Shown here piece after piece: positions 1 through 9,720 of a stretch of 64,000 nucleotides of DNA. A program made the position numbers and the translations under genes. The notes beneath the pieces were generated by a model. It was not told where the DNA came from and searched no databases. It saw nothing but the letters and a program-made list of their open reading frames with translations. Within the stretch, counting starts at the first letter, position 1. The number at the start of each line of letters is the position of its first letter. Where the stretch lies: assembly GCA_012064415.1 (NCBI GenBank), contig SSNU01000087.1, positions 132,489 to 196,488 on the forward strand. The letters are read 5' to 3'. The stretch is from Gyrodactylus bullatarudis (taxonomy: Eukaryota; Platyhelminthes; Monogenea; Gyrodactylidea; Gyrodactylidae).

Positions 1-291
1 AATAGGTATTAATACAGATAAAACCTTCGATTGACCTATTATATTTGACCATATATATTGGTATATCCCATTACATATGAATACTTCTCTACCCCAAATA
101 TAAATAGTGATCATATTTTTATGAGGAATAAATGCATGATTATTTTTTCATAACCGCAGATATTTTGAGGCCCTAGTGATCATATTCCTATTGTTTTTGG
201 ATATACCTCGAATATCACCTATTATACTTCATCTGACACCTATTGTTTTTGACCATTTAACTCACCCTACCTATTTTTTTGTAATTACCAC
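1..291. other. No feature recognised
   Basis: A+T-rich sequence without a convincing reading frame, terminal repeat or RNA motif. It lies outside the 3' boundary of the first PLE fragment. Confidence 0.5.
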
Positions 292-1040
292 TATAAAAAA
301 TAGTAAATGTCAAAGAAGATCAGAATAAAATTTTAGCTAAAAAACACCAAAACTCTCCAATAAGTAGCAACAGTGGAGAGAAAAGTGAAAAACTCACATA
401 GACGAAAGTAGTTGAAGATTATAAGAATAGTTTTTTCGAACACCTAAGTTTAGTTCATATCTATTGATGAGGAATTTCTCCTTCACCCAAACGTCTGTAC
501 TGTCTTTACTTGCATTTCTGTATAAACTTGAAAAGTTTGAGATTGAAGCTTCGTGCGTCTCCTCCCTTAGATGTCTGGTCACCGCTGTGTCTTTCTTAAG
601 ATGATCGTTCACTCTAGTTGAAAACTTCCTGATTGTACAAAATTGTAGCTCCACAGTCACATTGGAATTAATAAATCAATTAAGTTTTCTCTTCAGGTCT
701 CAGTAAATCTTAATGAATTAGGTAAAAAAATCTCTGAGTTTTGAATACGATTTTCCATTGTATGTTGATATAATGCTGATTGATGAGATCAGTTAACTTT
801 CTGCTCAAATCATTGCTAAAACCATCTCCTTTGAAATTAAGTTTCATAAAAATTTGGTCTTCTCCACTTCATCTGTGTTTTCAACGACATCTCTATCATC
901 TGACAAGTTGATAAATTTGTGGACAGCAACTTCATTGACAAAAACTCAAACCTCAACATAAGTTGATATTAACAACTCCTTTTAGCTGTAAATCATCTAA
1001 TGGATCGAACTCAAAACTCTCTAGTAAACAAATTTCTGGC
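292..1040 (-). pseudogene. PLE lineage 1 fragment (thumb + GIY-YIG, decayed)
   Basis: A 3' fragment of a Penelope-like retroelement on the minus strand. The best-preserved part is an 88-codon frame (394-660) with the second half of a GIY-YIG nuclease domain. Its visible landmarks are R-x-x-DHLKKDTAVTRHL, SISNFS and VWVKEKFLIN, which match the intact-looking 352-codon copies at 4.0 and 15.2 kb. Upstream (661-about 960) the RT thumb is readable only across frameshifts. The piece at 1010-1040 matches, inverted, a stretch near 8.35 kb that lies in another PLE relic. The C-X-C part of the nuclease is damaged and the RT catalytic region is absent, so this copy is dead. The family assignment is secure; the outer edges are approximate. 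Confidence 0.8.
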
Positions 1041-1854
1041 ATAATGGAGATATAATACGAAAAATAATTATAATTATCGACAAGTTGCTAGAAACCATAT
1101 AGACTATGCTGCATCACTCCTCCCCTTTTATGCAATCGGTTAGGAAAATTAGGAATACGACTTTTCTCATTATTGATTAGAAATTTAAAAAATTGGACGC
1201 ATCCAACTTTAAAACCGTCTAGTTGTAACCCAGAATAATATTTCAGTATGAAATCCTAGGAAAGTGCTAAACTTTGAATTCCGCATTTAATGGTACTAAT
1301 TTTTTATTTCAAAACGAAGATTTTTCAAATTGTCTTATTTCTGAAGCTAGAATTCTAAAAATCATATCAAACGATAGATCTTTATATTGATAAATCTATT
1401 ACATAGAAGATTTTTCTTAAATATATTTATTTTCAGCTATTTATATGATACACAACAGGAATCCAATTTGAAAATCCAAAATTTACTGTGCTTAAATTTG
1501 ATTGGTTGAAATCATGGTTTAGGTACTTTATCTATATATCTTTTTTCTAATTTTCCAAATATATTTTTTAAGTTTAAAAAGTGACCACAGAGTTTACTTT
1601 TAGAAATTTGTATATAGTTCTGAATAATTTTTTCTAAAAATCTCTAAAATTTAAATGTGTTATTCATTGAAATCGGGAAATAAAACTCACATTATAAATA
1701 TATATCTATTATTCTATTAGTCTGCTTATGAGCTCAAATATTTATTTTTCTAGTTTGAGAGCAGCACTGTGAGATAAAATTTTTTTCAAAAAATGAAGTT
1801 TTTATTTTCGAATCAGTGAAAAATGATCTAAAATTAGTTTTATAGTAAAAGCTA
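1041..1854. other. No feature recognised
   Basis: A+T-rich DNA with frequent stops in all frames. I see no coding, repeat or RNA signal here. Confidence 0.45.
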
Positions 1855-2000
1855 TTAAAACTTAAGCAAATATTAGAATTCTCAGCCATGGTCATCCAAA
1901 ACTATCAACGGTGATTGTCTTCACACGCCTTCTTCAGTGGTAAAACAAGTTTGTCAAAAACAAAATACTATTTATTAGGGTAATACAAAATTTTATTTTT
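1855..2000 (-). repeat. Decayed copy of the hammerhead-A repeat
   Basis: This is an inverted, diverged copy of the sequence around 5880-6000. Both share the CCACTGAAGAAGGCGTGTG block, the ATCACCG block and GGATGACCATGG. The ribozyme-like core lies at 1891-1941. The GAAA box reads GATA here, so the motif is expected to be inactive. It shows that the 5.9-kb motif belongs to a dispersed repeat. Confidence 0.6.
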
Positions 2001-2646
2001 CCTGAAAAATATGGTATGTTTTTACCGTGAAAAACACATTTTTGAAAATCAAGAAGAAAATTTTTCATGTTCTGATAAACAAAAATCCCATTTTTCCTAA
2101 AATCATCAAAATTTATCTAATTTTCTGGGACTTTCTTCTGACATGTGAAAGAAAACTCTATTTTTACTATTTTTTCAAAATGTTGCAAAAGATTTTCAAA
2201 AATCTCAATTTTATTCTTACTCGTAGTGAAATTGAAATGAAATGAAATTTATTGAGCAATTTATAAGTTCTGCTTTACATTCATCGTTTTCATATAAAAA
2301 TAGTTATCGTGTACAAAAATAACGATAATAAGTTAAAGGAAAATAGAAGAAAAACATTTTTATGTGTGTGCAATAATAATTAAAATAGTTTGCAAAAAAT
2401 CTGTTATAATCTAAATCTTCTTTTCATGATATTTGGTAACTTTTCAAATAAATTTCTGCTTCTCGTGAAAATTGCCAGATTTTTGATTTATCCTTGTATT
2501 CTGTATCAATCGCGGAGTCCAGGAAGACTTTGAGGAGTGAGGCACTTTTTGATGAGTAGAATACTTTTGATTTCTCTTCGAAATATTATTGATTCGGAGA
2601 CTGAGTTTTTTCCTGTATGATTCAGACAGTTTACGTCGGAAAATTT
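2001..2646. other. No feature recognised (A+T-rich)
   Basis: A 72-codon plus-strand frame at 2027-2245 is low-complexity (K, F, I, N) and looks fortuitous. A minus-strand stretch around 2470-2640 reads as a basic peptide but matches nothing I recognise. Confidence 0.4.
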
Positions 2647-2849
2647 TGGCAATTTTCTAAAGCTTCACGGACCATTCGGGCTTCTCAGGATTGCAGTATC
2701 CTGCACAAAATTCAACAACGGATCATGCCATCATTTTGAAGAGAAAAACTTTCATGAACTCGTTTTTAATGCATTTATGAATTTGTATGTATCTTGATAT
2801 GAAGGATTTCTTTATAATGTTCTGTAAAGTCAAAAAGTTATGAATTGTA

Positions 2850-3140
2850 CAGCACCTATACTTACAAAGATTAACTAGAAATATTTCGTTCTAGGTGCTT
2901 AGGTCGTATATCCCACAGGAACGTCTTATTTGGTAATGGATTAGCCCATGTCGCTGAATGTTACAGCTTACTAATGGATCCCACCGAGACTGGTACGAAA
3001 GAAACTTACAAAGCATTTAGAAATAATTTAAGTGTACATATATGGTAGACATATACGCGTGTTTCGTATCCATTACCAAATAAGACGTTCCTGTGGGATA
3101 TACTACCTAAGCACCTAGAACGAAATATTTCTAGTTAATC
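2850..3140. mobile_element. Palindromic MITE (family M1)
   Basis: Two near-perfect inverted arms of about 72 bp (2869-2940 and 3069-3140) flank roughly 130 bp that contain no gene. The arms share the run TTTCGTTCTAGGTGCTTAGG and CCCACAGGAACGTC. Related partial copies are seen near 11.77, 12.23, 14.0, 35.8, 36.58 and 53.3 kb. The left end probably extends outward through ACTTACAAAG, because that sequence adjoins the arm in several copies. No transposase is encoded, so it would have depended on another element. The superfamily is unknown. Confidence 0.8.
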
Positions 3141-3169
3141 AAAAAGTTATTATATTTTAACTCTCAAGT

Positions 3170-3761
3170 CACGAGTTGTGACTTTAGGATCGATTTTTTT
3201 TAATTTACAAGTAAATTTCCTTGTTATGGGATCGTTGTAAAAGGTGTATGAAGAAAGTTTTACTTTCATTGATGCTTAGGCCTAAGGCTTTTAAATCATT
3301 TGAAAGAATTTTTAGAGACGTGTTAATGAAATCAACGTCTATAAAGTCATCAAAACTATAGACAATCTTCATATCATCACCATATTTGGAGATCTTAGCT
3401 CCAGTGACATTTATTTGAGAAAAGACAATATTGAATAGTAGAGGACCTACTTATAAGTATATTAACACTAATTTTATAAGAATCTTTAGTGTTTCTATTT
3501 TTGAGTTTACTTAATAATTTGTTAAGAAAAACTCACAAAGGTATTATTTTGATAAAAAGAGCTTGAATCACAATGGATGAATGCTTGGGTGTTTATTGGA
3601 GCAGAATTGTTGAAAGTTGACATGAAGATATTTTGTAAGGCTAAACATGTCATATTATTTTTGTTATTGTGAGAGAATTTTTTTTATGAGAGAATTTAAA
3701 ATATATTTCAAGATAGAAATATCCTTGTTTGGGTTTTATCCTAATATTACGAATAAGTAAT
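3170..3761 (-). pseudogene. Non-LTR retrotransposon RT fragment (YGDD)
   Basis: Minus-strand translation gives GPLLFN followed by a stretch ending in KYGDDMKIVYSFDDF. This matches motifs B to C of a CR1/Jockey-type reverse transcriptase; the catalytic box YGDD lies at 3373-3384. The same family at 24.35 kb has YADD in the same context (AKIFKYADDIKIVFSFDD). Further along (about 3690-3735) a KPKQGYFYL-like stretch again matches the 25-kb copy. Stops and frameshifts interrupt the frame and most of the RT is missing. A decayed, internally deleted copy. Confidence 0.75.
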
Positions 3762-3836
3762 TCACGTAGTTTTTCAAACACGTCCGAAAATCCACTTAAA
3801 TTCATAATTTAGAAAATTGAAAGAAGATATATTAAA

Positions 3837-3871
3837 ACCAAATGTACACTTCTTGAAGTATCATCAGTGGT
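3837..3871 (-). ncRNA. Hammerhead-like motif (type B), degenerate
   Basis: On the minus strand ACCA, then CUGAUGA, eight bases, GAAG (expected GAAA), a UGUACA palindrome and UGGU. The ACCA/UGGU strands can form stem I. The stem II segment barely pairs and the GAAA box is mutated. Its position in the PLE 3' region matches known PLE hammerheads. Activity is doubtful. Confidence 0.4.
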
Positions 3872-4032
3872 AATTCTTCAAAAATGATATAAGTTAAAAG
3901 TTCATTCAAAATAATAATTTACAAATCATGAAAAAAATAGTAAAAGTCAAAGAAAATAAGAATAAAATGCAAGCTGAAAAAACACCAAAACTCTCCAATA
4001 AATAGCAACAGTGGAGAGAAAAGTGAAAAAGC

Positions 4033-5091
4033 TTACATTGGCCAAGGTAATTGAAGATTATAGGAATAGTTTTTTTGAACACATAGATTAGGTTTATATA
4101 GGTTAATAAGAAATTTTTCTTTCACCCATACATCTATGCTGTCGTCATTGGGGTTTTTGTATAAAACGGAAAAATTAGAAACTGAAGCTGTATGATCTTC
4201 TTGTCTAAGGTGCCTAGTAACCGCAGTATCCTTCTTCAGATGATCCTCCGCTCTGGTAGATAATTTCCTAATAGTTATACCTATATATGAGGCTCCACAA
4301 TCACATTGGAATTTGTAAACTAATAGAGTTTTCTTCTCTGGCTTCAGCAAATCCTTATGAATCAAACTAAATAATCTCTGAGTTTTAAATACAATTTTCA
4401 ATTGTATGTTATTATAATGTTGATTGATGAGATCATTTAGCCTTCTTCTAATATCATTACTGAACCCATCACCTTTGAAGTTGAGCTTCATAAAAATAGT
4501 TGTTTTCTCCAATTCATCTGTTTCGACAAGCTCATTTCTATCCATAGATACATTCATGAATTTGTCAACAAATTTACCGGGATAACCATTTTCCTTCAGA
4601 CTTAACTTCACGTTCTCTATTTCGTTAGACCATTCCTCAGGGCTTGCTATCTTTCTTATCCTCTTACTTAGACCAATTACTAAGCCAACTTTATGAGAGA
4701 TAGGACTGAAACTGGCATAATGTAGATACTTCCCGGTGTCAGTCTTCTTCTTATAAATATTTCTCAGAATTGATCCATCTTCTCTTCTAGTCAATTTGAC
4801 ATCTAAGAAACTCAAGATACCATTAGATTCTCTTTCCATAGTAAAAACTATATTCGGATGAAACGAATTCATCTTGGAGAAAAAATCATCTACTGATACG
4901 TTAGGTTTCATTAAAATAAAAGTGTCATCAACATATCTGATGTAAACATCAGTGTAAGAATTGATTGTTTCAGACATTTTATTTAATTCTAACCAACCTA
5001 GGAAGATGTCTGCTAAAAGAGGACTAAGAGGTGAACCCAACCTTTCTGGATGAATACTTTGTTTTGAAACGATAATGGAACGTTTGTACAT
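4033..5091 (-). pseudogene. PLE RT palm/thumb + GIY-YIG nuclease ORF
   Basis: A 352-codon open frame encoding the C-terminal part of a PLE protein, which would reverse-transcribe RNA at a nicked target. GSPLSPLLADIF (19-30) is RT motif B. YVDD (53-56) is the catalytic motif C, and LSFLDVKLTR (93-102) is motif D. A thumb follows, then a GIY-YIG nuclease module from about 258 (VYKFQCDCGASYIG) with arginines at 276 and 280 and a candidate catalytic Glu near 326. The apparent ATG is not a true start: the first 18 residues are out-of-frame sequence caused by a frameshift just before motif B. Motif A and the N-terminus are absent. Identical to the frame at 15154-16212. Confidence 0.85.
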
Positions 5092-5127
5092 CAGATCCTA
5101 ATGAGATCAGTGATTTCATTACTTTGA

Positions 5128-5330
5128 TTTCATTCCTAATATTTTCTCTTAATTTTTTTCAATTCTATCGTTTTCAAGATTGTAGAGGTTTCTGATCTGT
5201 CTTTGTAAATTTTCTATCATTTCAACAGATCGAGACACAGATAAGCATTTGTTGAGTTCATTTTTGAGAGAGATGTTTTTCTTGTATACTAGGTCATCAA
5301 AATTAACTCTTTCTTTCTTTATTGTAGATA
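5128..5330 (-). other. Possible PLE N-terminal coiled coil, broken
   Basis: The minus strand reads as a leucine- and charge-rich peptide (DDLVYKKNISLKNELN, then VEMIENLQRQIRNLYNLEN) ending at a stop just before the duplication edge. It resembles a coiled coil of the kind found upstream of PLE RT domains. I cannot match it to a preserved N-terminus elsewhere in the window, so the assignment is tentative. Confidence 0.3.
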
Positions 5331-5485
5331 GTGAGTATATTCTTGAATATTACTCAAGAAAATTATTAATATTTAGTATATTTTCATTAATATTCGTAAC
5401 AGCTTTTATTATGTTAAAATCAGTAAATTCAAAGTATTTGTTCGTGTCTGTTTTATTTTGAAAGATTTCGATATCAGAAAAAGTC

Positions 5486-5716
5486 CTAAGTGATCTTTAC
5501 TTGGGAAAATATTTTGAATATCAAATTATTATTTGCTTCAATTAGTATACAATCAAGGATGTTGTTTTGTCTAGTGGGCATATTGATTATTTGGGATAAT
5601 CCTATATTAAATAAATATGATTCTAAATGAGTCTTGGGTTGATTCCAGTCTTCATGTGGAAGATTGAGATCACCAAGTGTGATTAATTTTAGGGCAGAGG
5701 AAGAAAAAATATTCAT
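5486..5716 (-). pseudogene. Non-LTR AP-like endonuclease fragment
   Basis: A 76-codon minus-strand frame contains LITLGDLNLPHEDW, then GLSQIINMPTRQNNILDCIL. This is the conserved middle of the apurinic-type endonuclease that nicks DNA for CR1/Jockey-type retrotransposons: the GD(L)N box followed by the PTR..N.LDLIL block. The Asp and Asn of the GDLN box are present. The N-terminal Glu and C-terminal SDH regions are missing. It may belong to the same family as the RT pieces at 3.4 and 24.4 kb and the ORF1 at 25.5 kb, but no copy joins them. Confidence 0.75.
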
Positions 5717-5839
5717 TTCATCTACTCGAATTCTTTTGGCATTAAATACTATCTCTAGTCATCATGTATTGAATTGACTGTATCAATACTTTATTAACAT
5801 CATAATCCTCTTGTATTATTCTATTCTATCTGATTAAAC

Positions 5840-6050
5840 AAAACTGATATGTATGAGATCATGAAAGTATTCAGACGGCATTTTGTTTTTGACAAACTTG
5901 TCGTTCCACTGAAGAAGGCGTGTGAAGATAATCACCGTCGAAACGTTTGGATGACCATGGCAGAGAATTTTATAATTTACATGAGTTTTAATAAATTTTA
6001 TAAAGTTTTCATTTGTGTAATTTTTGCAATTAAAAACTCATCATAGAGAT
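5840..6050 (+). repeat. Hammerhead-A repeat
   Basis: A dispersed repeat whose other copy is inverted at 1855-2000. Both share GTTTTTGACAAACTTG upstream and GAATT-rich sequence downstream of the ribozyme-like core. The 65-codon frame across it is not likely to be coding. The parent element is not visible; another PLE lineage is the obvious candidate. Confidence 0.6.
5900..5955 (+). ncRNA. Hammerhead ribozyme candidate (type A)
   Basis: The core is CUGAAGA (5909-5915) and GAAA (5940-5943). Stem I is UCCA (5905-5908)/UGGA (5948-5951), extended by GUC (5900-5902)/GAC (5953-5955) across a small internal loop. Stem II is GGCG (5917-5920)/CGUC (5936-5939) plus UG/CA past a bulged C. One extra A sits before stem II. 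Stem III is only the palindrome ACGU (5943-5946), which would have to pair between two molecules. Predicted cleavage follows U5947. Minimal hammerheads of this kind are known in PLEs. Confidence 0.55.
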
Positions 6051-6076
6051 GTTAAAGATGAGTGAGTATACTTCTC

Positions 6077-6180
6077 AAAGCAAACACCGAGTAGAAAATT
6101 TACTTTATTATTATTATGTAAATAAATAAATACATATAGTGCAGCTATCTTGATACTGAATGAATAATTGCCCTTTTGGA
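6077..6180 (+). repeat. Direct repeat flanking PLE-2 tail, left copy
   Basis: About 100 bp starting AACACCGAGTAGAAAATTTA is repeated in the same orientation at 6819-6917. Both copies end in AATAATTGCCCTTTTG. The pair encloses a 5'-truncated lineage-2 PLE tail and could be an unusually long target-site duplication. Confidence 0.75.
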
Positions 6181-6239
6181 ACGGTAATATTGTCGAACTT
6201 CATCTAATATATTACAGTTGTGATCTAGATTCATAAGGA

Positions 6240-6826
6240 AGATTAGAATGATCACATGCGAATAATAAGTGATAAACGTTTTATTTAGCCGGGTCTCTTC
6301 AGACTTAATCCCGGGCTTGAATTATATACTTTTACAATGCAATTATTTCTGCTCTTCCGTTGGTTTAAGAAATCCCTTAGGGGTGGATGGGAGCACAGGT
6401 CTTCCTATATCCATGGACTCATTACTTTTGTCTCTTCATTAGTTTAGGGCCTTTCAAGAATCCATCGATTAGCGACTGACCACTAAATCTCTTACGTTTC
6501 CGCTTAATTGACGGGTTGTCTACTCTTGTGCTAATAGCGGGTTGGCTCATAATTTGATTATCAATTACTGTTGACTTCTCAGGATTTTCACATTTTGTCA
6601 ACTCTATGCTAGTTGCTGTGACTGAACTCTGCACTTGTGTATGGTGATTATTGGCTACAGCCAACTTCTCTTGGTTTTCATCTCGATTTACACTTATGGT
6701 TTGAGTTGAGCTAAATTTTGGTGGGTGTAGGGATTTGGGCTTGAGAATTTTCTCAATTTTCGCTAATTGTTTCCCTTTGATGAACCTATCTCTGCCTGTG
6801 ATACCAAGATTCGATGCGATCAACAC
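6240..6826 (-). pseudogene. PLE lineage 2 C-terminal tail and 3' region
   Basis: A 134-codon minus-strand frame (6422-6826) is the basic tail that follows the GIY-YIG nuclease in lineage-2 PLEs. It opens with IASNLGITGRDRF, equivalent to ILATKLGLTEKSRF in the 43-kb copy, and shares the FSSTQ box with the 43-kb copy. It ends KRKRKRFSGQSLIDGFLKGP and ten residues later stops. QSLIDGFL (codons 117-124, 6455-6478) fits a PCNA-interacting (PIP) box, Q-x-x-[ILM]-x-x-aromatic-hydrophobic. The nuclease and RT are missing. The 3' flank carries a hammerhead-like motif. The tail function is inferred. Confidence 0.7.
6266..6307 (-). ncRNA. Hammerhead-like motif (type C), core mutated
   Basis: Minus strand: UAAGU, CUGAAGA, GACCCGGC, then UAAA where GAAA is expected, an AUAAAACGUUUAU palindrome-like stem III, C17 and ACUUA. 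Stem I UAAGU/ACUUA differs in sequence from the other type C copies but still pairs. The first base of the GAAA box is wrong, so cleavage is unlikely. Confidence 0.5.
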
Positions 6827-6917
6827 CGAGTAGAAAATTTACTTTATTCAAAATAAATAAATACATATAGTGCAGCTATCTTGATACTGAATAAATAATT
6901 GCCCTTTTGTCTAATTA
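6819..6917 (+). repeat. Direct repeat flanking PLE-2 tail, right copy
   Basis: Second copy of the repeat at 6077-6180. The main differences are a short change in the ATTATT run and single bases. It abuts the broken 5' edge of the PLE tail. Confidence 0.75.
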
Positions 6918-7689
6918 AAAAAATTTCAACTTCCCTGCTTGACTAGTCAGGATTTTATAAAATGAAAGAGGCCATAAAATATGACTGATATCATCTATTT
7001 TTCTTTTTCTAAAGAAGTCCATATGGACTCCTCGGATAGAAAGTGATATTTCATTTGGAATTAGTATATCTAAGAAATTAAAAACATTTGGATAAATAAG
7101 TATTTATTTTACGCTAGTATTTTAAGAATTAGTCGGATGTTGCTTTCAAAAGCGCCAAAATGTTTATTTCAAAAATGATTGGGCGATGCGAGGGTTGAAA
7201 AGCTTTGAACCTGATCGATTAGTAATCTCTTTAAGCAAAATAATCACGCTAAAAAAATGGACCTCCCTAAAAAAGCTACAATGGGGACTCAGTTTGCTCA
7301 TACACTTAGGACTGTGAGGAACGCATCTGTTGTGCCTAAATTGTAACGTATTAACTACACTTTCAACGATAAAAGTGTAACGAAAATATTTTTCCTCTCT
7401 GCGCCTCTCCAGTTAGCATATACGGTCTATGCTTATGCAGTATACAAGTGACTTGCCTAAAGTGTAACGAAAACATTTAACCCTTCTGTGCCCTTTTTTG
7501 GGGCTTGTAATCGTATGTTTGTCTTTTTTAAATTTAGATAGTAAATTCAAAACTTCACAATGTAATTAAATTTTGATATACTTATTTGTAAAGCTATTGC
7601 TTCTTGTAATCGTACATAACCATATGTAATACAAGTGTCGGTCTAATATTTCCAAATAATAATGCATCTGTTTTTAATTTTTCAGGTAA
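6918..7689 (+). other. No gene; short repeat TGCCTAAAGTGTAACGAAAA
   Basis: No coding signal. A short motif (TGCCTAAA-TTGTAACG near 7337, AGTGTAACGAAAA near 7372, TGCCTAAAGTGTAACGAAAA near 7453) recurs and also appears near 11.66 kb. It is accompanied by related TATACGGTCTATGC and TATACGTCTGTAGC blocks, so a small dispersed repeat probably lies here. Confidence 0.4.
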
Positions 7690-8460
7690 AACCCTCGCTC
7701 ATCTTGCAATACAAGTTTTAAGTCTTGGTCCCAAATTTTGTATCCCCAACAGAAAGAAGGTTAAAGTTGAAACAGATATTGGGTTCGAAACATTCTTGGA
7801 ACAACTGACCGATTCACAACAGTTACTAATGATGCTTGGCCATTTTGACGCGCTTAATGAGTTTAGAAAAGATCCAAACTTGCTATTGTGTCATCTTGAT
7901 AAAAGAGCTGAGACAAGAGCGAAAGGTCTTTACAACACGAACAAAAATAAACTAGATTATCTCCAGGAGTAAGGCTATATAGATGAATCCACTGCAAAAT
8001 CAATAATCAACCCACATCAAACGAAATCGGCAGATTTTATCTATTAACAAAAGTTCATAAAGATGTTACGAATGGGTCTCGGGTACCGACCGATACTCGA
8101 AATGTCAGCTACGCCTCAACACAAAATAGTAAAATGTTTAAAGCAAGTAATTGTCTCCGTTGAGGAATGAGCTTTGCAAATATTCTGTCGGAAATTCGAT
8201 TGAGTTTGTCGAAAAACTGAGAAATGTAAATTTCACTTCCTCTAAGATGGTTTCGTTTGATGTCAGTTAGTTGTGATGTCAACAAAATTAATTTCGTGAT
8301 GGACTATAGACTTGTACTTCTGGTTGAGAAAAATACCTTTTCGCTCATCGAGGGGTACGGCAGAAATTTGTTTACTAGAGAGTTTTGACATATTGAACAT
8401 TCCTTCCGTGTTCCTTGACTTGTATAAATCATTATTTCAATAAATGGATATGAAAGTTTC
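7690..8460 (+). pseudogene. PLE N-terminal/palm relic, plus strand
   Basis: The plus strand gives SLGPKFCIPNRKKVKVE, the conserved block near the start of PLE RT proteins (compare SLGPNFCIPKRK at 19.2 kb). A charged helical region follows, then PILEMSATPQHKIVKCLKQ, equivalent to RPILDMSSCPQHNLAKCL in lineage 1. The next readable part, MVSFDVS, fits RT motif A. Several in-frame stops and frameshifts separate these pieces. A GGCAGAAATTTGTTTACTAG block near 8.35 kb is shared, inverted, with 1010-1040. It is too diverged for lineage 1; I assign it loosely to lineage 2 or a third lineage. Confidence 0.7.
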
Positions 8461-9119
8461 AATTTCAAGAAAAGAATGCCTTTACCAGAGAAGCCAGGAA
8501 TAATTTTATGAATGAGAAAATTATAAATTGCTTCAGATGGGTAAATTCGTGCGAAATTTAGATGAAGGAAATCTGACTTTAATCAATCGAGAAATGAATA
8601 TTGAACTTTATAATACACCACAGAACGAATGGTATACTCAATCAATTTGAAACCAAAACTTATTCAAAATTATAAAATTCCAATCAAGTATCAAAAATAC
8701 TTGGTTAAAAAATTGAAAAAGAAAAGATTTATGATAAATTTGATTTAAGGAATTAATAAAATTCATGTTGCATGAAAAATCGTTCCTGCATAGCCTAGCC
8801 TTAGAGTTGGTGAGAAGTGGAGAAAAAATTGGTCAGGAAAATACTCAAATTCTACTGGTTGTTGGTTATCATGCCTATTATTGGTCACCTGAAGAGGAGA
8901 AGAGAGGTATAAATATAATTTTGGTAGGAAATATATTCATCCAGTGAGCCATCATGTGTGTAATTAACTGTAGTTATAATGAATTGTAATGAATGAAAAT
9001 GCTGAGTGTTCTGCTACTTGGGTTGACTTGAATGTTTCGGTACATAATATTAGCTTGAATATTTTGTTAATTACAGATTCGAATACAATTAATACATTGA
9101 ATTGTTAATTAATATTAAT
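8461..9119 (+). other. No gene; possible LTR-like promoter relic
   Basis: No convincing coding sequence. Around 8850-8960 the order TATTGG, GAGAGGTATAAATA, CATCATGTGTG parallels 40.78-40.88 kb (TATTGG, GAGAGGTATAAAAGA, CATCATGTGTG). A CAAT-like box, TATA box and initiator-like block in the same order suggest remnants of one promoter-bearing repeat, perhaps a solo LTR. This is weak. Confidence 0.25.
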
Positions 9120-9720
9120 AGTAGAAAGTTTGCTCGAATATACACATCGAAATTAGAATTAACATCTCTCTGTGTGAGAGTGTAAAAGTCTGTAATTTGC
9201 CTATTCTCTCCGACTTCAGCTCTCAGTCGTTTCCTCAAGGGAGTTAGGAGATGAGTCTGCTTTGAGTCATCTAATGTGTCTTTCGAGGAATTTTTGACCC
9301 TATTATTGGTTTTGTAAACAACCCTAAGTGAATCATGGGGATAGGCTTCATTGAAGGCAGTTGTAATCTTCGTTTGGAAGGTTTTGATTGCAAGATCTCC
9401 TCTGAAGGGTGAGTTAAGTACAGCTTGGCCATCGGTTGTCTCTTTTGCCTTTTCCCTCGGCGTATACAGTTTTTAAAGTCTATCATTGATAAGTTCAATA
9501 GTCGTTTGCTAAGAGGATAAGTTTTCCTATTTCACTTTCCCAAACTCCCTCGGATACAATTCGTCTCACTCTTATGGCTAGGGATGATATTGAACATCGT
9601 TTTGGATTCATTGGAACAAAAGAGTTGAAGTTTAGTTTGGCGTCCTGTAAATGTATTCGTTCTGTAAACCGATCTTTCTTGCGTACCAACGATCCTCCGC
9701 GAAATAAATTATTAAAATAA
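9120..9720 (-). pseudogene. PLE thumb relic with basic tail
   Basis: The minus strand begins near 9690 with SFVPMNPKRCSISSLAIRVRRI and SEIGKLILLANDY. After a frameshift it continues KRGKRQKRQPMAKLYLTHPF and, after another, LRVVYKTN and VKNSSKDTLDDSK. This is the RT thumb of a PLE: the LP/HPF-G-D and VVYKT blocks. Where a GIY-YIG domain is expected the sequence instead reads RKRLRAEVGENRQITDFYTL. NRQITDFY (9182-9205) resembles a PIP box, with Asn in place of Gln, so an internal deletion may have joined the thumb to the tail. At least two frameshifts make it a pseudogene. Confidence 0.65.

Larger units (their letters stand above)
2647..5127. repeat. 2.48-kb direct duplication, copy A
   Basis: The interval 2647-5127 matches 13768-16248 at a constant offset of 11,121 bases. 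I noticed a single difference (T at 2790, C at 13911), and the 352-codon frame in each copy is identical. The unit carries, in order, a palindromic MITE, a minus-strand non-LTR RT fragment and the 3' half of a lineage-1 PLE. Copy B continues seamlessly into upstream PLE sequence at its right edge. Copy A switches there to unrelated sequence, so copy B looks ancestral at that edge. A recent segmental duplication, gene conversion or an assembly artefact are all possible. Confidence 0.9.
3762..5127 (-). mobile_element. PLE lineage 1, 3' half (copy A)
   Basis: 5'-truncated Penelope-like element running from RT motif B to its 3' terminal region. The outer 3' block (about 3762-3800, TTCACGTAGTTTTTCAAAC) recurs beside the 3' ends at 14.9, 23.06, 41.27 and 48.77 kb, and I take it as the element's terminal repeat region. 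A hammerhead-like motif lies at 3837-3871. The copy stops abruptly at 5127, the edge of the 2.48-kb duplication. Confidence 0.85.

Noticed and set aside
1891..1941. Second hammerhead type A motif
   Set aside because: The GAAA box is GATA and the stem III region is altered. Recorded only as a decayed repeat copy.
2027..2245. 72-codon plus-strand frame
   Set aside because: Low-complexity K/F/I/N-rich translation of A+T-rich DNA with no motif.
4033..5091. The 352-codon frame as an intact, functional gene
   Set aside because: RT motif A and the N-terminus are missing, and its first residues are out-of-frame sequence created by a frameshift.
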